From contig JANQQO010000066.1 in the NCBI GenBank assembly GCA_028289305.1, forward strand, positions 1 to 7,854: a stretch of DNA of 7,854 nucleotides, written 5' to 3'. Positions 5,418-7,854 of the stretch are shown in pieces; position 1 is the first letter of the stretch, and each line of letters starts with the position of its first letter. Position numbers and translations under genes: made by a program. The notes below the pieces were generated by a model. The model was not told the origin of the DNA, searched no databases, and saw only the letters and a program-made list of their open reading frames with translations. Origin of the DNA: Rickettsiales bacterium (lineage in GTDB: Bacteria > Pseudomonadota > Alphaproteobacteria > Rickettsiales > JANQQO01).

Positions 5418-5591
5418 ATGCGGCTAGCGGTACAAAGTGTAGCAGTATTTTTGGCATTATTATGTTTGGCCTGTGCGCCCCAGAATCGTGGGCAACAGAC
5501 ATTTCCTGACCGTGATGTGACGGTTCCTTCAGGTCAACAGAAGAGCTGGCCAAATAATAAGAGCGACTCGGATATTTATCCGCTTTATTAA
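5418..5591 (+). CDS. Small putative lipoprotein, 57 residues
   Basis: The frame encodes MRLAVQSVAVFLALLCLAC followed by a polar tail (APQNRGQQTFPDRD...DIYPLY). Residues 3-18 form a hydrophobic signal segment after an Arg, ending at Cys19 with Ala at -1 and Leu at -2, as in a lipobox. The -3 residue is Cys16 instead of the usual Leu/Val/Ile, so the lipobox is imperfect. The mature part would be ~39 polar residues with several Gln, Asp and Pro and no recognised domain. The ATG at 5418 has a G-rich Shine-Dalgarno region (GAGAGCGGGG) just upstream and a promoter candidate at 5321-5348. It diverges from the XRE regulator and could be its target. Inference: a membrane-anchored small periplasmic or envelope protein. 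The gene is short, so a chance frame remains possible, but signal, ribosome-binding site and leader agree. Confidence 0.65.
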   Translation: MRLAVQSVAVFLALLCLACAPQNRGQQTFPDRDVTVPSGQQKSWPNNKSDSDIYPLY

Positions 5592-5632
5592 ATACCGCTC
5601 TTGATCTTCTCTTCCTAGATGCGCTTTTTTTT
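5559..5632 (+). terminator. Weak terminator candidate after the small lipoprotein gene
   Basis: AAGAGCG (5559-5565) pairs with CGCTCTT (5596-5602), with an inner CGGAT/ATCCG stem (5569-5573, 5578-5582). A run of eight T follows only at 5625-5632. A further dyad ATGCGC/GCGCAT (5619-5624, 5638-5643) flanks that T-run. The pieces of a terminator are present, but the stem and T-run are too far apart for a confident call. Confidence 0.3.
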
Positions 5633-5712
5633 ATTGTGCGCATGGTTGCTTATTCTTTCTTAAAAAACATCTATAAGTAGAAGATGGTAACGTTTTCTTA
5701 ACCTTTTTCTTG

Positions 5713-5718
5713 TATACT
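5713..5718 (+). promoter_or_regulatory. Candidate -10 element for the orphan acidic protein gene
   Basis: TATACT preceded by a G one base further (TGTATACT) is a near-consensus -10 located 51 bases before the ATG at 5770. No clear -35 is present at 5690-5696. A transcript starting near 5725 would exclude the upstream ATG at 5710, supporting the shorter protein. Confidence 0.4.
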
Positions 5719-5769
5719 ACGTGGTATTGGTTTTTGAGGGATAACACGTATGTTATAAGAGGGGGAGAG

Positions 5770-6540
5770 ATGACAGGTCCTATTGACCGCGTTGGCGGGG
5801 TATCTTCGGTTACGCCAGTACAAAGCCATACACGCCCAGCAGGAAAGAAAAAGGATGAGGTGCAAACGCCTGAGCCGGTGGCGGGTGAGGTGGAGATGGA
5901 GGATGTTGACCCGGGCGAAGAAGAGGCGGAACAAGAACAGGAAGTAGAGGCGGATGGGATACAGAATGAGGATCTCGTTCTAGGTGATATATTACCTGGG
6001 AATGATCGTAAGCCTGATCCACGCTATGGCAAGAGAGTAAGGCCTGTCGGAAAAGATGGCGGCGGTGCCATGGCGTCTCAATTAATGGCACGGCCAGGCG
6101 TGCTCTCTTCGGATGAGGCGCAGGCGCTGCTTGCAGGGCATAAGGGTTTCTGGGATGAAATCGTAGAAAAGCCCCATGTTTTGGAGCGGCCAGGGATGCT
6201 TGATTTGAAAGCAGCGCTGGTGAAACATGCGGGTCATGAGGAGTTATCTGTTCTAGAAATGCACACTATACGGCATGCGAAAGAGATTTTAAGTGCCTAT
6301 AAAGGGGCGCTGGAAGTAGGGCAGGATGGTGCCCGGCTCTCTCTTCCCGGCGCGTTTTCCCACACACCGCCTGTTTCGCACTATCCTTCTTCACTACTGA
6401 ACAATATTATTCGTTCGCAGGAAGGTGCAGTGCAGGATTTTCGTTCAGGGGGGCGAGCATTGAGAACGGTGGATGCCGTGCAAGAAATGCTACAAAACAT
6501 GCTGCGTGGAAGGGGAAGAGGGCGCTATGATGGGCGCTAA
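5770..6540 (+). CDS. Orphan protein with acidic low-complexity N-terminal part and Arg/Gly tail
   Basis: I do not recognise this 256-residue protein. It begins MTGPIDRVGGVSSVTPVQ. Residues 30-73 are very acidic and likely disordered (GEEEAEQEQEVEAD at 49-62). Residues 76-97 are basic. Residues 105-245 look folded and helical, with segments such as DEAQALLAGHKGFWDEIVEK and AVQEMLQNML. The last eleven residues are RGRGRGRYDGR, an Arg/Gly tail that could bind nucleic acid or membrane. No signal peptide or membrane segment is seen, so it is cytoplasmic unless exported by a signal-less route. The ATG at 5770 has a GGGGGAGAG Shine-Dalgarno sequence; an in-frame ATG at 5710 lies inside the likely -10 and is rejected. 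Its stop overlaps the mutT stop from the opposite strand by 3 bases. It is clearly coding by length and ribosome-binding site; function is unknown. Confidence 0.75.
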   Translation: MTGPIDRVGGVSSVTPVQSHTRPAGKKKDEVQTPEPVAGEVEMEDVDPGEEEAEQEQEVEADGIQNEDLVLGDILPGNDRKPDPRYGKRVRPVGKDGGGAMASQLMARPGVLSSDEAQALLAGHKGFWDEIVEKPHVLERPGMLDLKAALVKHAGHEELSVLEMHTIRHAKEILSAYKGALEVGQDGARLSLPGAFSHTPPVSHYPSSLLNNIIRSQEGAVQDFRSGGRALRTVDAVQEMLQNMLRGRGRGRYDGR

Positions 6541-6932
6541 ATCTGATCCCGCAGGATGGGGATTAAGGGGATATTTCCTGGTAAAATATTGTATTCTTTG
6601 AGTTTTAATGGGCGGACCCAGGCGAGTTCTTGGCCTTCTTTTGGCTGTGGGATGCCCTGCCATTCGCGGCAGAGATAGAGCAATACCAACACATGTTCCG
6701 CCTCGCGCGCTTCGGAGATGAAGCCGAGCGGGGCAAAGCAGCCAAGCGTGATGCCGATTTCTTCTTCTACTTCGCGCTTGAGGGCGGCTTCGGGCGTTTC
6801 GCCTGCATGGAGTTTGCCGCCGGGGAATTCCCAGTAGCCGGCCATGATCTTGCCTTCGGGGCGCTTGGCGATGAGCACGCGCTTATCCGGATCTATCAGG
6901 GCAACGGCAGCAGCGGTGGTGAGGGTGGCCAT
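6537..6932 (-). CDS. mutT: Nudix hydrolase, MutT type (8-oxo-dGTP diphosphatase)
   Basis: The protein is 131 residues, the usual MutT length. The full Nudix signature G-x5-E-x7-REUxEExGU runs from Gly39 to Ile61 (GKLHAGETPEAALKREVEEEIGI), including the metal-binding Glu54, Glu57 and Glu58. The upstream 'AAAVALIDPDKRVLIAKRP' and 'GYWEFPGGK' are hallmarks of MutT, which hydrolyses 8-oxo-dGTP to the monophosphate and so prevents A:T to C:G mutations. The C-terminal 'EGQELAWVRPLKLKEYNILPGNIPLI' also fits. The ATG at 6932 is six bases after the argJ stop, and no Shine-Dalgarno sequence is seen, so translation is probably coupled to argJ. The argJ-mutT pairing is known from other alphaproteobacteria. 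Substrate assignment within the Nudix superfamily is likely but not proved. Confidence 0.93.
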   Translation of the reverse strand: MATLTTAAAVALIDPDKRVLIAKRPEGKIMAGYWEFPGGKLHAGETPEAALKREVEEEIGITLGCFAPLGFISEAREAEHVLVLLYLCREWQGIPQPKEGQELAWVRPLKLKEYNILPGNIPLIPILRDQI

Positions 6933-6938
6933 GGGGTG

Positions 6939-7854
6939 TTACGAGCGGTATTCGGCGTTGATACGAATATACTCATGCGTTAAATCGCAGGTCCACACGG
7001 TGAATGCGCCGGTGCCAACGCCGACATCAGCGGTGATGACGATGTGGTTGCCGCGCATATATTCGGCGAGCTGGTCTTCGTGGTACGCGGCATGAGCGCC
7101 GCCTTCTTCGGCGATTTGTACATCGCCGACCCAGATTGCGGTGTTATCGCGGTCTGCTTGTTCACCGGCTTTGCCGATACCCATGACAATACGGCCCCAA
7201 TTTGCATCTTCTGCAGCGATTGCTGTCTTGACTAACGGGGAATTTGCGATTGAAAACGCAATTTTTTTGGCCGAAACGTCATTTTCAGCCCCCTTTACGG
7301 TGACTTCGATCCATTTTGAGATGCCTTCCCCGTCTTTTACGACGAGATGGGCCATTTCTAGCAGCAGATCCTGCAGGGTTTTGGCAAACTCCGCCAGATG
7401 CGGATCTTCCGGCGTGGTGACGGGGGAATGGGTCGCCGCTCCGGTGGCGAAGACGAGCACGGTATCGCTGGTGGAAGTATCGCTATCTACGGTGATCGCG
7501 TTATACGAGACATCAATTGCTTGGTTTAATAGGGATTGTAACACGTCTGCGGGGATGGCGGCGTCGGTGAAAACATAGCCCAGCGTGGTCGCCATATCTG
7601 GCGCAATCATGCCCGAACCTTTGGTGATACCGTTGATGGTGACGGGTGTATCGCCGATTGTACACTGGCGGGTGACGCCTTTGTGGAAGGTGTCGGTGGT
7701 CATGATGGCTTCAGCGGCTGCTTCCCATGCGGTGGATGTACGCGCGCTATGGAGTTCAGGCAGGAGCGCGGTGAGCTTTTCGGCGGGCAGTGGCTCGCCA
7801 ATCACGCCGGTGGAGGAGACGAAGATTGCTTCTGCCGCACAGCCAATGAGACTG
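6939..7854 (-). CDS. argJ: Glutamate N-acetyltransferase / ornithine acetyltransferase (ArgJ), C-terminal ~305 residues
   Basis: ArgJ moves the acetyl group from N-acetylornithine to glutamate, recycling it in the cyclic arginine pathway; in some bacteria it also uses acetyl-CoA to make N-acetylglutamate. The frame is open to the right edge and reads '...AEAIFVSSTGVIGEPLPAEKL', so a GTG at 7805 is an internal Val, not the start; roughly 100 N-terminal residues are missing. The autoproteolysis site is intact: KGSGMIAPDMATTLGY, where cleavage before the Thr of MA/TT (codon near 7589) frees the nucleophile. Downstream 'EDANWGRIVMGIGKAG' and the C-terminal 'DLTHEYIRINAEYRS' are typical ArgJ blocks. 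The stop at 6939 is six bases before mutT, suggesting one transcript. Mono- or bifunctionality cannot be decided from sequence. Confidence 0.97.
   Translation of the reverse strand, partial: SLIGCAAEAIFVSSTGVIGEPLPAEKLTALLPELHSARTSTAWEAAAEAIMTTDTFHKGVTRQCTIGDTPVTINGITKGSGMIAPDMATTLGYVFTDAAIPADVLQSLLNQAIDVSYNAITVDSDTSTSDTVLVFATGAATHSPVTTPEDPHLAEFAKTLQDLLLEMAHLVVKDGEGISKWIEVTVKGAENDVSAKKIAFSIANSPLVKTAIAAEDANWGRIVMGIGKAGEQADRDNTAIWVGDVQIAEEGGAHAAYHEDQLAEYMRGNHIVITADVGVGTGAFTVWTCDLTHEYIRINAEYRS

Noticed and set aside
5365..5643. 92-codon minus-strand open frame
   Set aside because: It is antisense to the lipoprotein gene; the product is composition-biased without a recognisable domain or ribosome-binding site.
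5710..5769. Upstream ATG extending the orphan protein by 20 residues
   Set aside because: The ATG at 5710 lies just before and within the candidate -10, has no ribosome-binding site, and the extension (MYTTWYWFLRDN...) is unlike the rest; the ATG at 5770 has a strong Shine-Dalgarno sequence.
6630..6983. Plus-strand frame of 117 codons over mutT
   Set aside because: It is a shadow of mutT and the argJ end, both of which have complete family motifs on the minus strand.
7141..7578. Plus-strand frame of 145 codons over argJ
   Set aside because: It is a shadow of argJ; no independent motif or start signal.

Overview
This looks like chromosomal DNA of a Gram-negative bacterium, most probably an alphaproteobacterium of moderate GC content. 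The reasons are an argJ-mutT gene pair (an arrangement I recall from alphaproteobacteria), an exact match to the CtrA-box consensus TTAA-N7-TTAAC, and the bacterial type II fatty-acid gene order fabG-acpP-fabF. The assignment is inferred from gene content; no rRNA or tRNA gene is present to fix it.

Layout, left to right. Positions 1-818 (minus) hold the first 272 codons of a large acidic protein with no Sec signal. It has one cadherin/VCBS-like domain and then an acidic Pro/Thr/Gly-rich linker, so it is probably a type I-secreted surface protein that continues past the left edge. Positions 819-1376 are noncoding: an AT-rich upstream region with a CtrA-box match, a perfect 14-bp inverted repeat enclosing a second hairpin, and a pair of degenerate GC-rich direct repeats. 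Positions 1377-3746 (minus) are fabG, acpP and fabF, the fatty-acid elongation core, with a candidate private promoter before acpP and a hairpin between acpP and fabF. Positions 3747-3939 carry a REP/BIME-like palindrome pair. Positions 3940-4434 (minus) are a GNAT acetyltransferase. Positions 4435-4635 hold a strong minus-strand intrinsic terminator and a second stem. Positions 4636-5034 (minus) encode an XRE-family regulator.

Positions 5035-5417 are a divergent control region with two nearly concentric inverted repeats and a candidate promoter for a 57-residue lipoprotein-like protein (5418-5591, plus). A 256-residue orphan protein with an acidic N-terminal part and an Arg/Gly tail follows (5770-6540, plus). 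Its stop overlaps the stop of a convergent mutT gene by 3 bases. The right end (minus) is mutT behind argJ, which runs off the edge.

The coding content of both ends and the fab block is housekeeping: lipid synthesis, arginine synthesis and nucleotide sanitation. The accessory part is the central 4.4-6.5 kb block (regulator, small lipoprotein, orphan protein) and the left-edge surface protein. I did not find a CRISPR array, transposase, integrase, toxin-antitoxin pair, tRNA or rRNA. The least explained parts are the regulator/lipoprotein control region, the orphan protein and the noncoding repeats downstream of fabF.
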